64,000 nt of DNA from Microthyrium microscopicum (GCA_010405405.1 MU004240.1:326217-390216), one strand, 5' to 3'. Positions 43,052-56,047 are shown, numbered from the stretch's first letter. Numbers and translations are program-made. The notes: generated by a model not told the origin, from the sequence alone.

Positions 43052-43802
43052 TTCGTGCTATTAATGCTATCAGGCTCGCTGCATGTGCTGCTCCTGCGCT
43101 TGTCGCAAAAGCCTGACGGACGGGGACAGCTGGTATAAAAGCTGCACCTCTCCATGTCTCTACTAACTGCTTTCTATACTTGCGCGCTCTCTCACCACCA
43201 TTGTCGGCAAATCATACAATCACCGACTCCACACCTTCAAACCATCACAGGCCACTAGAAAGGCGAAAGACTGTCGCCCCGTTCAAACCATGCATTCTTA
43301 GCCCCTTGATATGCATATTTTCAGTTCTGCCTCCTCCATTATCATTCCGACCTGCGCATTGGATGAGCTACTTTTGGAGCTTTGCCGAGCTGTTGCTGTT
43401 GCTGTTGCTCTCCTGTCCCGTTGAAGAATTGTACCACTGTTGCACGTTGTGGCAGCACCCACTCGACCCTCTCCACTCACACTAGCCGACCTGCAGCCTC
43501 GTTATTAGTTAACAAGATCATCCATGATCCGTACATTATTTCATCATGTTGGCGTCAAACTTTTATCCACTCGAACCACTATCAATCAAGCTTCGTCATA
43601 ATATTCAAGTCATCCCTTCGTCCATTATTTGCGGCCCTTATTATTGAAGCAATCGCCATGTTTTGCCCCCAATCCTGCCATCCGCCGCCCATGCTATGCA
43701 AGGATTCATATCCATCTGACTGTAGCGTCACCAATGCCACTCCATGCTTCTCCTGCCCCCATTTTTGAAGCATCCGGTGCTGCAGGCAATCAATATCTTT
43801 CA

Positions 43803-44135
43803 TACCGAAAACTTCTGTTGAAACGCAACATGCTAGCGTGCCTATTTGGGTCGCGGTCCCACTAAATTTAGCGGGCGCTGCCCCTGTTGGTGATCATTTG
43901 TCCCTTTTGAATTACCTGAAGGTGATTGGCTCGAAAGGAGTTTCCCTTAAGCCTCTATCCGCTTTTACAAGGATTAATGAATAAGTTGATACGGTAAGTA
44001 ATCCACATTTAGAAGAAAATTATCCCTGTTAATACCCTTCCTGACCCCTTTTGCCCCATCTAGCGCAAGCCCAAAAGCCTTCTCTGATCCAAATAGGCAC
44101 GCTAGCATGTTGCGTTTCAACAGAAGTTTTCGGTA
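43803..44135. mobile_element. Candidate Tc1/mariner-type MITE with 47-bp perfect inverted repeats
   Basis: 43803-43849 (starting TACCGAAAACTTCTGTTG) is the exact reverse complement of 44089-44135. The 239 bp between are non-coding. The arms begin and end with TA, which would serve as a target duplication for a Tc1/mariner-type element, leaving 45-bp TIRs starting CCGAAAAC. Perfect arm identity suggests recent insertion or conversion. Without other copies in view the mobile nature is inferred. Confidence 0.65.
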
Positions 44136-46276
44136 CCCAAAGATCTTTTATATTTGCTTATTATTATCTGCAGCATATACATCCATGTATCAGATATCTG
44201 ACCCATTCCAAAGCCCCCTCGTTCGGTACCCGCAACTTCCCTTTTGCGGGATTTTACGGATTCCATCGTGATTTCTTACTTTGCGAGAATCAATTAAATT
44301 CGCGCCAGCCCCAGAAATAGCATCCCTGGCGTTTCCGGTGCTGTTAAAGTGTTTAGCTGCAGGCTGGGGTTGATATAAGAAACGTGTACGAGACATGGAT
44401 TGCCCACGGGGAAACCGCTGGTAGGTTTATTATCGCAAGGTCGTACCATGGTGGAAGATCATCAAATGTCCATGGAAGAATCATTCATGCTCGCCAAACC
44501 ATGACAAAAAATCTTTCAAGGTAAATTGATGGAAGCAATGCAACAATTGTCTCGTCAAACCTTCCAAGGCCTGCCTGTATTTTCAAGAGCGATGGGATCG
44601 TGGCTACTGAACGAACAAGGCCAATCATACATCAATCTTTACTTCCGAACGGGTCTGCCGGTCGCCCACTTTTGACCGGATCGCAATCATGTCACTTTTC
44701 TAGATTATTGCTTCTTTCGTTCATGTCTTTCACCGCTTCTCGATTATACTACCATCCCTGTTGAAGGTGTGAAGCAAGCCTTTGACGTCTTCTCATTATT
44801 ATGCTGAAATAGTAGAGGTACATGGACGACGATTTGCAAGGTCTTCATCATGCCGATATCAAATGTTCACCCCTTCGCTTTCGCACAGCATTCTCTCTGT
44901 TCTCTCTACCCCTGACAGTCTGCAGAGACCTTCAACATTTTGGCTCAGCGCAGTTGAGATCAGCTGAAGCTAAGCGAACCACTCCGCAATATGCAAATGC
45001 CCCGCAAAAGGAGTGATACCAAGCTCTGAAAGTTGGAAGCAAGCTCGAAAAGGAGCCAACGCCACATCGAGGTCATTGGCGCAAAGCTGCTCCACACTTG
45101 AATCCCAGGGGGGTCACGTTAAAATTCCATCTCAAAAGCTAAAACCTGACCCTGACGTGCCTGGAGTCCTGGACAAAAAAGATTTCGTGAACGTAAACGA
45201 AAAGTCCGCGGCGGCTCCCGGCTATTCCAAACAAGGCCAAGACTGGAAATGACTAGACAGGGAATAGCCTTTTGATCTCGAAAAGTTCTGTGAGACTGTG
45301 ACTAAAACACCACGCTTTGGCAGTGTCCGTGCTTCATTTCGAAGCCCTCAATGAACTCGTGATACTCTTAGGATAGGTATAACAATTCCAACCTCACCCG
45401 TGTCTCTCCCTTCACGGCTGGATACAAAGTCAATTGGCCTAGAACATCGCGATGCATGCGTGATCGTACTACAACTACCAAGTTGGACCCGGTTCAAGCA
45501 ATTGGCTGTTGTGGCACCTCGTGTGATCAAAAAGAGGCTCCATGACGCAGGTACAAAAGCTCACGCTGCCGACATCTACCGATGGGGGCCCTTTCTCAAC
45601 ACCAAAATGATCTTCCGTAGCCCACGAAGGTCTGCCCTTCTTCATAACTCTGGGGGCTACAGATTATACAGCCTTGAGAACAGTTTGGCCATTGACACGC
45701 GATGCTGGGGAAGACCCGCGGCGAATCTCGGCATTGTTGAAATCCAAGCTCTAGGGTTGGAAACGCACAGAGCTTGGCTTCCAACAACGTCAATGGCGGG
45801 AAACAAGAATCGAAGGCAAGAAAATTTCTTTTCGGATTTTAGATTGAACACACTCAGCCTTGCTCGGGAGCCGCACTCCGCTTTCAATGGTAGTTCGCAT
45901 GACCGAGGTTGTGTGTACCTGTGTAGCAAGGAACTATATTCCAGAGGGTGCCCAGCCATGCGGATTTTCGCTTCGTAAGTTGTCGTCATTCTTGGGGTAA
46001 CCCAGTGGGCCGTCTCCTTGGAGATGTGCATTCCAATCAGATACACTCTATATGGACAGCTTTGACCCTTGGGCGATTGACACGATGCCCGTCGCAGTTT
46101 CCTAAATGGGCCATGCCCTCCGATGTCGCTTTTCGAATACGGACCACAGTTGTGCGATCCACGCCCAGCTTCTGATATATGCGACATCTCTTAACATTTT
46201 TCCAGGGGTTTGGTTTGGAGGCTGGTCTTGTGCCTGTGTGCGCATGGTAGCTTTTTCCGGTTTGGTTCCATTCCTT

Positions 46277-47263
46277 TCAGCCTCCTTTCCAGAACTTCCA
46301 AAATGATGCCTTGGGGTTTTTGATATCGCTATGAGCTTCTACCGAAGTAGTAATTGGACCTTTGGTATTGGAGGCATCGACTTCAGCTTTGGGTGCCTTC
46401 AAAACAATCCAAAACAGAGTCCCAAAATTATGCGTCTCAAACTCCTCAATCTCGAGCCCGCTCTTCTTGACGATATCTTCAATATCTCTATTCCACCAGC
46501 ACCCATGCTCTTTCGCGTGATCCAATGCCGTATGATCCAACAACCTGTTCAACCATCTCCACTTTCCCCTTCCATGCTCCAATAGTAGTATCTGTCCATC
46601 AGGCGCAACCACCTTGCCCAAGTTCTTCAACATCGTGACCGGCTCTGGCGTCGAACACAACCCCATCGTCTGCACCACCGTATCAAACTTATCCTCCCCC
46701 GGCGGCTTCAAATGCTCGCCCACCTCATCCCTCCCCAAATCACCCAGTAAAAAGCGCGTTGCAATCTGTATCTTGCGCTTCGTCCACTTATCACGCGCAA
46801 AATCCAGCATTGCGCTGCTCTGATCCACCAGCGTCAAACTCTGCACTTTCTGCCCATCGTACATGCCTACTTGCCGCCCAGTGCCCGCTGCACTCTCGAG
46901 AACATGTCCGCGGGCCCGTGAGGCGAGTTTGCGGCGGAGCTCGTTGATGCCGGCTAGGGATTCGTCCCAGTCGAGTTTGGCTTCATCGTGCTCGATGCCG
47001 AGGGCGTGCTTGGTCTTCCAGATGGAGGCGGTGTCGACGGCGTCGATGGCTTCGGGGCTGGGCAGGGGCTTTCTGACGGTCTTTTGATAAGAGCCGTATG
47101 TGTAGGTGATGGTGAGGGCGAAGCCAAAACCGCTGATGCCGACGAGCCAGGCGCGAATAGGCCACCCTTTGCGGATTGGAGTGCTTTGGGGTAGTGGTGT
47201 TCTTGGTGGTATAGGAGAGCGGGGAAATGGACGTGGAGGGCGGCGGGGATCGGTTCGAGTCAT
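46277..47263 (-). CDS. Oms1-like mitochondrial methyltransferase
   Basis: S-adenosylmethionine-dependent methyltransferase-like protein of the mitochondrial inner membrane; yeast Oms1 is involved in COX1 expression and assembly. 328 aa, no intron. Start at MTRTDPRRPPRPFPRSP, an Arg-rich presequence; the open frame goes further upstream but its sequence looks non-coding. One membrane span follows (IRAWLVGISGFGFALTITYTYG). Motif I is HVLESAAGTGRQVGMY, then LTLVDQSSAMLDFA, FDTVVQTMGLCSTPEPV and LLLEHGRGKWRWLNRLLD. The stretch HAKEHGCWWNRDIEDIV is typical of this methyltransferase_11-like group. Confidence 0.83.
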   Translation of the reverse strand: MTRTDPRRPPRPFPRSPIPPRTPLPQSTPIRKGWPIRAWLVGISGFGFALTITYTYGSYQKTVRKPLPSPEAIDAVDTASIWKTKHALGIEHDEAKLDWDESLAGINELRRKLASRARGHVLESAAGTGRQVGMYDGQKVQSLTLVDQSSAMLDFARDKWTKRKIQIATRFLLGDLGRDEVGEHLKPPGEDKFDTVVQTMGLCSTPEPVTMLKNLGKVVAPDGQILLLEHGRGKWRWLNRLLDHTALDHAKEHGCWWNRDIEDIVKKSGLEIEEFETHNFGTLFWIVLKAPKAEVDASNTKGPITTSVEAHSDIKNPKASFWKFWKGG

Positions 47264-47643
47264 CGGATTTATTATTGAAGCGACATTGAATTGGTTGGTG
47301 TTCTGTAATTGTTGATGTTGGTTGAGATGGAGCTTAAAGATGGAGAAAAAAGTTGAGCTTGGAGCTTGCTGGGGCGGAATCAAGCCGCTCACATGAAACT
47401 TTACAACATCGGAGAATGATAATGCCTCCGCAAACGCAGTACAATGTACAATCAAAACTACGCCCTATTGAGGTTCTATTCGCATACTGTAACTTGGAGG
47501 TCATTCACTTCTTTTTGTTGCTCGAGATTTGCTATTCTTATTTCTAAATTGTTACATTACCAAGGTCGATTGCTCTATCTGCGTACAGCATGACTTTGTG
47601 TTAAAGTTGATTGTGAAAGTACTTGGGCAAACGGCGTACAAAC
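47264..47643. promoter_or_regulatory. Divergent promoter between Oms1-like and flavo-oxidase genes
   Basis: 380 nt between divergently transcribed genes; probably a shared promoter. Nothing more specific is seen. Confidence 0.5.
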
Positions 47644-49266
47644 ATGACATTTAAAGCTCCAAATTCTATTCTCATTATAGGATCAGGCGTGTTTGGCCTC
47701 TCAACAGCCTTTGAGTTGGCCACAAATCCCATTTTCAAGGAAACCAGGATCACTCTCATTGATCGTTTGCCGTTTCCAGCCCCAGACGGCGCCAGTGTAA
47801 GAAGGCACTGATTCCTGACTCACATGACAAAGCTAATTGGCATTGAAGATTGACAGTTCTCGGCTTATAAGGGCAGGTGTGTTCCATGGTTTCCTACTTC
47901 TACACTGCTACTGCAGCTTATCCATTGCCACCTAAGCATCTCAGTTTTGGATACTTCAATATCTCGCTACAAATCCCATATACACTGCTAAATCATCAAC
48001 TGACATCAACCAGACTACGCTGTCCCCGCCTACGCCAAACTTGCTGAGAGAGCTCAAGAGCATTGGAGAGGAGAATGGGGTGAAAACAACCGCTATCATG
48101 AGAACGGTCTCCTCATCGTCGCCGAGCCAGGCCACGATGCATATATGCGATCCAGCCTACTCAATGTCCAGGAGATTGAGCGTCAAAAGGCAATAACTAC
48201 TCCATCACCACCATCCTCATCCTCTCTGCCAGTCATTGAAGCACTGCCCAATCCCAGTGACATCAAGCGCATCGCTGGCACACCAAACGCAGCAGGTTCA
48301 ACAGGCTACATCAACCGTCACTCGGGCTGGACAAACGCCGAAGCCGCAATGATATTCCTCCGCGCAAAAGTCGAAGCTACGCAACGCATAACCTTTCTCA
48401 CCGGCACAGTCACCCGCCTTATATTCTCTTCCACCGGCACATCCGTCCGCGGGGCAGAATACACGCCCTTCTCCGCCAACACCACTACCACCGCCAGCAC
48501 ACAAACCGCCACAGCAGACTTGACCATCCTCGCAGCCGGCGCCTGGAGTCCCACCCTGATCGACCTCCGCGGCCGTGTGCGCACCACAGCGCAATGCATG
48601 GCCTACATCCCCCTCACGCACGCCGAAGCAGCACACCTCAGCGCCCTCCCACCACAACTAAACCTCACCACCGGCCTCTTCTACATCCCACCCGCTCCAC
48701 CGCAAGATGGCGCGAAGAGCGAGCAAAGCTATCTCAAAGTCGCGCGTCACGCCCACGGCCTCTCCAACCCGCTCACCATCCCCCATCCAGAGCCGCACCT
48801 CTCCAAAGCACACATCACCATTAGCGTGCCCGCTTCTCACACCGCCATACCAGCCAGTGCTGCCCATGAACTGCGTACATTCACACAACATGTGTTTGCA
48901 GGCACGGAATTATGTGAGCGCGCTTACACGCACGTGCGACTCTGTCACTACGCGGACACGCCAGAGGGTGATTTCGTCGTAGACTATGTCCCGCAGTACA
49001 ACGACACGTTATTCATCGCGACGGGAGGCAGTGGACATGCATTCAAGTTTGCGCCTGTATTAGGCGAGGCTGTAGTGCAGCGCATAATGCGAACTGGGCC
49101 CGCAGAGTTTGCAGAACGGTGGGTATGGAAGGCGGAGAGGAAGGAAGGGGAGTGGAGTGTAGAAGACGGGAGTCGGGGAGGAGAGAAAGGGTTGATATTG
49201 GCAGAAGAGATGGAGAAGGGAGTTGTTGAGGGTGAGGCTACGAAAAAGGCTATGGCGAAGCTATGA
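47644..49266 (+). CDS. FAD-dependent amine oxidase (sarcosine / fructosyl-amino acid oxidase type)
   Basis: Flavoprotein oxidase of the DAO superfamily acting on secondary or glycated amines. Exons: 47644-47796, 47849-47876, 48014-49266; 477 aa. FAD-binding start SILIIGSGVFGLSTAFELA and ITLIDRLPFP. The 28-nt second exon gives IDSSRLIRA, joined to DYAVPAYAKLAERAQEHW, the family's DYxxxxY region. GYINRHSGWTNAEAAMIFLRAKVEA, DLTILAAGAWSPTLIDL and the C-terminal DTPEGDFVVDYVPQYNDTLFIATGGSGHAFKFAPVLGE follow the sarcosine/FAOX pattern. The residue carrying covalent FAD, usually a Cys near the end, cannot be fixed by eye. The second intron (137 nt) is longer than usual. Substrate is unknown. Confidence 0.85.
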
Positions 49267-50160
49267 TGGTATGACACAAGGTACGAAGAGACCGATGATC
49301 ACACGAGACTGACATACTTGTAATGCAGAACACGCAGAATGCAGAGCACGGTCAAGCTTTTTAATCATGTTGATTGAACTTAGCTAGCAGATGAATGCTT
49401 TTTGCAAAACAACGTCTGTGGCCAAGCGCAAAACACATCAATCTTCCTTCATTAACGTTCAAAGAAGCCAGCCGACATCCACAACAGCCCGTCTGGCTGA
49501 CTACCTCTCCTCTACACCTATCTTTTGCAACGAACCGACTTAAATAATAAGGTTGCTTCAGTCCCCCTGCATGCCAGTGCCAACAAAAACAAATGCTTTG
49601 GGCCCCATCAACAACAAACTAGTTCAGTGACTAGCAGCCCAAAGACCAAAACGAAAACGAAAGCAAGAAAACAAGACCACCAGCCTGAGCGGATTCAGGT
49701 TTTGACGCCTCGTGTGTGCCATTCTTTAATGCCTGAGAACAAAAAACTCCGGTTGGTGGAGAAGGTAAAAGTCTAACCATGGAAATCTAGCCTTGGTTTA
49801 AGGAGAAGGTCTCCTCGAATGTATAGAGACGCTGTATGCATATTTTGAAAACCCAACAAAAAGAAAGACAAGTAGAATCCGATGATTTTGCTGAGTCAGT
49901 GATCGTCACAAGCGAGGGTGAGATCAAAGACTGTTCAGGTTTTTTTCTCGTGAATCATGATACGCCGTTGAACACCGTGCAATGCTGCAAATAGAAGTGA
50001 CAAGGACCAGGAATGAAAGTCCAAGGTCGCAAAGAGATCGAGATCGGAAAGAAGCTACCGTCATGCTGTCTTGCCCGAACTCTGATATGTATTAGTACAT
50101 ATTATTAATGACGGTGAAGAGTGATCACACCAATGTATGAGCCATCCACATCATCCTTTT
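49267..50160. other. Convergent intergenic region, 0.9 kb
   Basis: Between the converging oxidase and TBP genes. An 83-aa open frame (49525-49776) is Lys/Thr-rich, low complexity and not called. Confidence 0.5.
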
Positions 50161-51070
50161 TCAGGATTTACGGAAGTCTGTGATATGATTAGTACACTAG
50201 ATGTGGAGTTCAAAGCGAGGCAAACAAACCTGACAACACAGGGTAGATCATTTCGAAAGCTTGATAGATTTCCTCACGGACTTTCGCACCAGTGAGTACA
50301 ATCTTGCCGCTTACGAAGATGAGGAGCACAATCTTGGGCTTCATCATTCGGTAAATCAGACCAGGGAACAATTCAGGTTCGTAGGAGCTGAAGTTGTGAT
50401 GCTTCGATGCAAGACCCTCCAGACGGATAGGGAACTTGACGTCGCAGGAACCAACAATGTTCTGAATCTTGAAATCCGTGAACTTGGCATTGAAGCCGAG
50501 CTTTTGGATGATCCGAGCATATTTACGAGAGGCCAGTTTGCTATCATCTTCTGACTTGGCGCCGGTGACGACCATCTTGCCAGAAGCGAAGATCAGAGCG
50601 GTGGTCTTGGGATCGCGGATACGCATGATGACGGCAGCAAATCGCTAAGAGCAAAGTTTAGCAAAACACATCTAACGCATTAAACGTTGATGCATATATA
50701 CCTTTGGATTGTACTCGGCATTGCGCGCATGCAATGCAATGGTCTTCAGGTCCAAACGACAATCCAAGTTCACAGTGGCAACCAGATTTCTTCGGCTGTT
50801 AGGCTTGCGCATCAATTCTTAGGATGGAGAAACTTACTGCAAAGTTGGAGTGATTCCACTGACACCTCCGTTTTGTCCGGCCGCTGGAGTAGCAGCCGGT
50901 GTAGCTGGCATGGCACCGGCAGTCGCATGCCCCGTACCTCCCATGGTAACATCCTTGGCATCATTTGGTGGTGTGAGATCACCATGAGTGCCTGGAAATG
51001 AGAGAGATCCGGGAGATGTGAAGGCCTTAGCCTGGAGAGCAGTGGAAGGGTGTGTAGTAAGAGAATCCAT
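50161..51070 (-). CDS. spt15: TATA-box-binding protein (TBP)
   Basis: General transcription factor, core of TFIID. Exons (minus): 51070-50838, 50789-50702, 50644-50230, 50177-50161; 250 aa. A variable N-terminus (Pro/Ala/Gly-rich) ends at SGITPTLQ, then the saddle begins: [74 protein letters not shown]-type first repeat and [59 protein letters not shown] in the second. The last exon is only 17 nt and codes the C-terminal DFRKS, so a gene finder may miss it and read on through the intron. All phases agree. Confidence 0.96.
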
Positions 51071-54000
51071 CTTGACAGAAGTCTGGTGAAGAGGAGGAAT
51101 ATGGCAAATCTGAAATGGGAGAGAGAATGTCAGATTCTGAGGTGAATTTTCTTGATTGGTATAGCCTCGAGCGAAAATCGCAGGATAGACCAGAAAAGCT
51201 GATTGCAATCGATGCGCTGATGATGCGACAGACTGAGTTGTCGGCGACGAAGGCGATCAGGGGACTTGTGGAGGAAGAGATGGAAGTCGTACCGTCAGTG
51301 GGAGATGAACAAGTAAATGTCTCCCTCACAGCGCTGCCAGTAAAATGTGGGGTGTTATTGTTGAGGTCACGGACAATAAGAGGTGGGTGGTGTTGAGGTG
51401 CAGAATTGAAGCCAATGGATTCAATAGAGCGGACCGTGCGGGGTCACGAGAGAGTGTGCAAATGGAGAGATTATTATTGAGATGTAAGGAGAAGGAGTCA
51501 AAGGCAAAGCCAGCTAAGCCTTTGCGATGCGCGACGAGAGTATTTTGGATGGTATTGTGGTTGCGCAAGTGACGGCAAGTCAACGAGTTGACGATGCTTG
51601 GCAAACCTCACCGAGTGAGTAAGCCACCAGAAGTACCTAGAGGCTCAGCGGGTCGAGATTTTGCAGTAAAAAACCGCAAAAAGGAGCGCAGGCTATAGGC
51701 CACGGATCGCAGAGTTATTATCTTGAAATGCGCGATGTGGGCGATAGAGTCTTCGATGGATATGCCTGGCGGAGATGTGTGTAGGAAAATTGGGTGTGAG
51801 AGGCCAAAAGTGTTTTAAATGAGGGATGGGGACGGGCTATTTATGTAGGCCAGGCAGCCGCCCACTTAGTGACTGCTTCGAGCTTAGCGCCTTCACTTTT
51901 CTCAGTAGTGGCTTGCAGGGGAGTGAACGGGGGGCAACTCAGGGGCGGAAAGGCCACCTGTCCCAGGCGCTCCTTCCTTGTCTTTCAGCGACCGGTGCTT
52001 GTGAAATCTTGCGCTGCGCCTTCCACTCTCTGCTTCTAGCCTAGCGTGCCAAGCCCTATGACTCCAAAAATGCGATTATGTAACACAGCCTGCCAATCAC
52101 GCGTGTGTAGCAACAGCTTGGTCTGGCTTGCTCTGGCTTGCTCTGGCCAGTGCGCGCCCTAACTCTCAGAAGGCGACCAATCGCTATCAATTTCGAGATT
52201 TGATTATCGCACCATCCCAGTCGATTTCTTGTCCTCCCTCTCGCAGAGCGCCAATTGTTCTCCGGTGTCCGCTCCGCCTGCTCGCACGCGCGGCTCTCCT
52301 GCAAGCAGCAAGTTTGCTGCATCTTGTCCAGCCTTCAACGAGCCTTTTCTCTGATCTGAGTTCATACCCCAATCAAAGGATATTCTACGCTGAAACACAT
52401 GCATCCCCGGATTTATGCCATCTGATATGTCTAGGTATCTGCTCTCTTTTCGGCCCTCAAACTACTGTACTGTGTTCTGTACAAAGTAGATGAACGATTT
52501 AATCCTCCACGTTCTTCCCTGCGCGCTTTGCTCGCGTCAAGCTGATTGCCAGCCTTGCCAGCCTACCCCTATTTTGCGCCCTCAATTTCAGCAAATCTCC
52601 ATTTTGCGCCCAACTGGCCTCAACGCGAACCGTTGCCATTTTACAAACCAGCCTATCCCGACCTGTATGCCCCCAGAAAATCCTCTAACTGACCCCCTAG
52701 ATCCTGGGCACGAATCACGATTTACGGAGTATCCTGGCTCACACCTTGACAATCTCGCTGCCCAACCAACAACACAATGCAATCTCTTGCATCCCTAAAT
52801 GATTCGGTTTCTCAGCCTGACTCTCCACTTTGAAACATCATGTAGTCCTTTCTGCATGAAGCATTCTTGGTATTCCAGAAGCATTCCTTTCCGCGTGGCA
52901 TGACATACCACAAATCATTTTCATCAGTTCCAGTCCGGATCCGCGTTTGCCATGGCCGCCACACTCTTTGCCGCCCATTCAAGCCGGGAAGGCAAGCTGC
53001 CTGATTGGCAAGCGGATGCAACTTGCCTCTGCTGTTCCTAGATCGTACACTACCTCCTAGGTCCTCCGCTGCTTCATCCCAGTTTCCCAACCAACCCGCA
53101 CTCGTTGATAATTTCAGCCTTGTCTAGTCCATATATCCAGCGGCCAGCCGAGCTCCGATGTCGTCCAATTGTCGCATGGAAACGTGAGAGGTAATTTTTT
53201 CCACGGCTGACGGAATTTGTGGCCGAAGTTTCCAGAAGTTCTCCTTTGGGGTACGATCTTTGACGACCAGTCCTTGAATCGCACCGCATTTTACCTGACC
53301 TGGCTAGGTATTTCACAGGCTTCTGCTACAGTATCAACTTTAGCATGAGGTGTCATTATTGACTCTATGCAAGTATCTTAAAGTACTTCACGATTCATCC
53401 AATCTCTACAAAAAGGTAACACATAACGCCTTCACAACGCGGCTCAACAATGAAATCGCAACAAGGTAAGCCCTGGAAGTACCCTCTGCAAACTACTGTA
53501 AACCTCTTTAAAAAATTGTACACTTTCACGAGCACGTCATGGATCTGGCCATCTATGCGCCACAGGCCAGCCCGAGTTTGGCAACTGCATACGATGAACA
53601 TAAATTATGCGAGCCCCCACAGCCTTGAAATCTAGATGCTTGAAGGGGCCGGGCGATCACGGAGGGTTGTTTATTTTGTTAATCAACTGATGTAAAGGAA
53701 AACAGTGGCTTGTGCATTAATTGTTTTGGACGAGGCTGGGCGCAAGGCTGGGAGTACGGCCCGTCGGCCAGGTATTTGGTCTGTTAACTTCATGTCTTCT
53801 ACAGCGGAGGGGTATTCTAGGAGCTTACCAGCACATGTACATTGTGAATATTGTCTGAGAATTCCTTGTCTATTCCATTTCTAGCTGTCGAAATTTGGAC
53901 GTAGTTTGTGTCCTTGCGTGTTGAACTATAAGATACCTTGAGCTTCAACGATCATTTGCGTAATGCCAACCGGCATTGCCTTTTCTTCTACATACGAAGC

Positions 54001-54294
54001 TGGACTTTCTCGGTTGATGAGCTATGTTCCTTTTCCCGGATCTGGTGCATACATTGTCAATCGTCGTATGAGTGAAGAGCTAGCGGTCGATTCAAGTATC
54101 TGCTGAGCCTGAAATGGTCGCTGCACAATATTTAAGATGATATATAATATGCTAAGGATTATTGTCTGCTTCAAGACATTCTGGTCTAGAAACGCGAGAT
54201 CAGTATCTATTATTCAATTTGACGCCGGAAAGAGCTATGCCGAAAAAAAAATGTCCTTTTGCGTACAATTTCCCCCCTCAACCTGAGTTTCTAT
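51071..54294. other. Gene-poor stretch upstream of TBP, 3.2 kb
   Basis: No supported gene. Holds the TBP promoter and possibly a 5' leader. A small tandem repeat of CTGGCTTGCT units lies near 52121-52146. Short open frames on both strands (for example 52128-52493 and 53074-53316) lack any domain. Confidence 0.5.
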
Positions 54295-56047
54295 CTATAC
54301 CTTTTCCGAAGGATACTGCTCAAGCGTTATTTCATCTTCGTCTGCCCCGTTTAAGAACTGTTCGTCCTCCCCTTCTCCAACAACATCAACAACCTCCTTA
54401 TCACCGAATCCATCCCCTTCTTCCGCCCACAGCAAGGGAAGCAAATTAATAAAAGAGAGGATAGCCAAGAACACAAATGGTGCGATGATTCGATCATTAT
54501 GCACTCCCCATGTGAACAGTCCGCCACTCATTGTAGGTCCAAAAGCGCGTCCCACGGCGTTAGTGGCCGTGGCTATGCCGTTCACTGTTCCCAGTACTCG
54601 CAGTGACGTGGTGGAGTTGGCGAGAAGAATCATACTGCATGGGAATGCCATGATCACCATTCCTGACCTTAGTGTCCATAGACTGATGAAGGCGATTTCT
54701 GCGAGGAGCAGGTTTTCGATTAGTGCTGTGTATGGGATGATGATGTAGAATATGGGTTGGAAAGCGAGGATGAAGCGCATGAGTTTTAGAGTTCCGAAGC
54801 GTTTGGCTGCGGGTGGGAAGACGAGGAATTGGACTGTGATGCTGACTACTCCTTGGATGCTGAACATGAGGCCGACTTTACTGGTATCTGTTCCGGATTA
54901 GTACTGTAAAAAGGGACTGGCTGATAACACTTGGTCGAAGGTGAAAGCTTACCAAGTCCAAATCCACGGTTGAATTGGAAGGGAAAGACCGTCTTATCTG
55001 AGGCGACTCCACCGTTTCTGGGATGATGTAGTAAAACTGACACAATTTGTTCGAAGCCAGCAGTGTGAGTGGCCAATAAAGTATACGACATCAGATACAG
55101 CACTGTATTCTTCGTAAGAACAGACCTGTACGATAGTCGAGGCTCTTTCGTGCGAATAGGCTCCTCTATTGGACTTTCGATATCCTCAGCTTTCTTTGAC
55201 TGGTCATATTCCGAACTGGTTGGCAGAGGAGCATAGAGCGGGCCTCCACGAATGACAGACTTTGCTCGAATCACCGAGTTTTGGAATAAAGCAACAACTT
55301 TTCGTCCCAGCTCGATACCCCAATCTCTCTTATCTTTTTTTGACTCCAGTGATTCCTCAAGAAATAGGATTCCAATGGCAATGCCGCCAAGGAAGAACGC
55401 GGCAATCACCAAGTTCGGCAGCACATACGGGAATCTCCACAGGAATGGGCCATCCGTTCTATCAGTTGGTGGCCGATTCATAGGATTCGCCAAGGCACCT
55501 CCTAACGATGGTCCAATGACACCTCCAATGGTGTATACGATGGGCATAATGCTGAAAGCCCGCGGTTGTAATTCCTTCCATGGACAGAGCTCTGCTACCA
55601 TTGTTCGGACAATTCCAACATTACCATTGACGGCACCACTCATCGCACGAACAAAGAGAGCCATAGGTAAGCTGCTAGAGAACCCCCAGAGTACACTTGT
55701 CAGCATAGTGCCAAACAGGCCAACAAGAAGCACCGGCTTTCGACCAAGGCGATCACTGAGTCCTCCCCAAGGAATGGCTGTGAGACACTCTGCTAATGAG
55801 AAGATTGCGGCAGCTGTTCCTGTCCAAAAACCTACGTCTGCTGGTTTGACTCCTTCGAATGACAGGATCATTGCTGGAAGATATGGTAGGACTGATGCGT
55901 AGGCGATAGGCTCACCCAGTCGCACCACAACTGATATGGTATATCAGTCCAGTTCTAGAATTTTGTATGCTAGGATTTGAACTTACCAAGAAGTGTGAGC
56001 TGCTTCCATGGTATTCTTCGAGCTCGATTTGAATGAGAAGGCGGCAT
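54295..56047 (-). CDS. Major facilitator superfamily transporter (DHA1 / ZIF1-like)
   Basis: Membrane transporter, 543 aa, about twelve helices. Exons (minus): 56047-55987, 55930-54953, 54887-54295. The first small exon gives MPPSHSNRARRIPWKQLTLL, joined to VVVRLGEPIAYASVLPYLPAMI. The MFS signature loop between helices 2 and 3 is GGLSDRLGRKPVLL. RAMSGAVNGNVGIVRTMVAEL and IGGVIGPSLGGALANP lie in helices 4-5, and a large central loop (LESKKDKRDWG to RTKEPRLSYRS) separates the halves. The second half has VGRAFGPTMSGGLFTWG. The motif set matches the fungal group near yeast YCR023C and plant ZIF1. Substrate is unknown. Confidence 0.87.

Larger units (their letters stand above)
42567..46276. other. 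Gene-poor stretch, 3.7 kb
   Basis: Promoter of the GDS1-type gene followed by sequence with no recognisable gene. Contains a (GGCA)5 microsatellite at 43032-43051 and the 47-bp inverted repeat element at 43803-44135. Overlapping open frames at 45400-45978 (plus, GTG start) and 45657-46187 (minus) have no domain and are not called. Confidence 0.5.
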
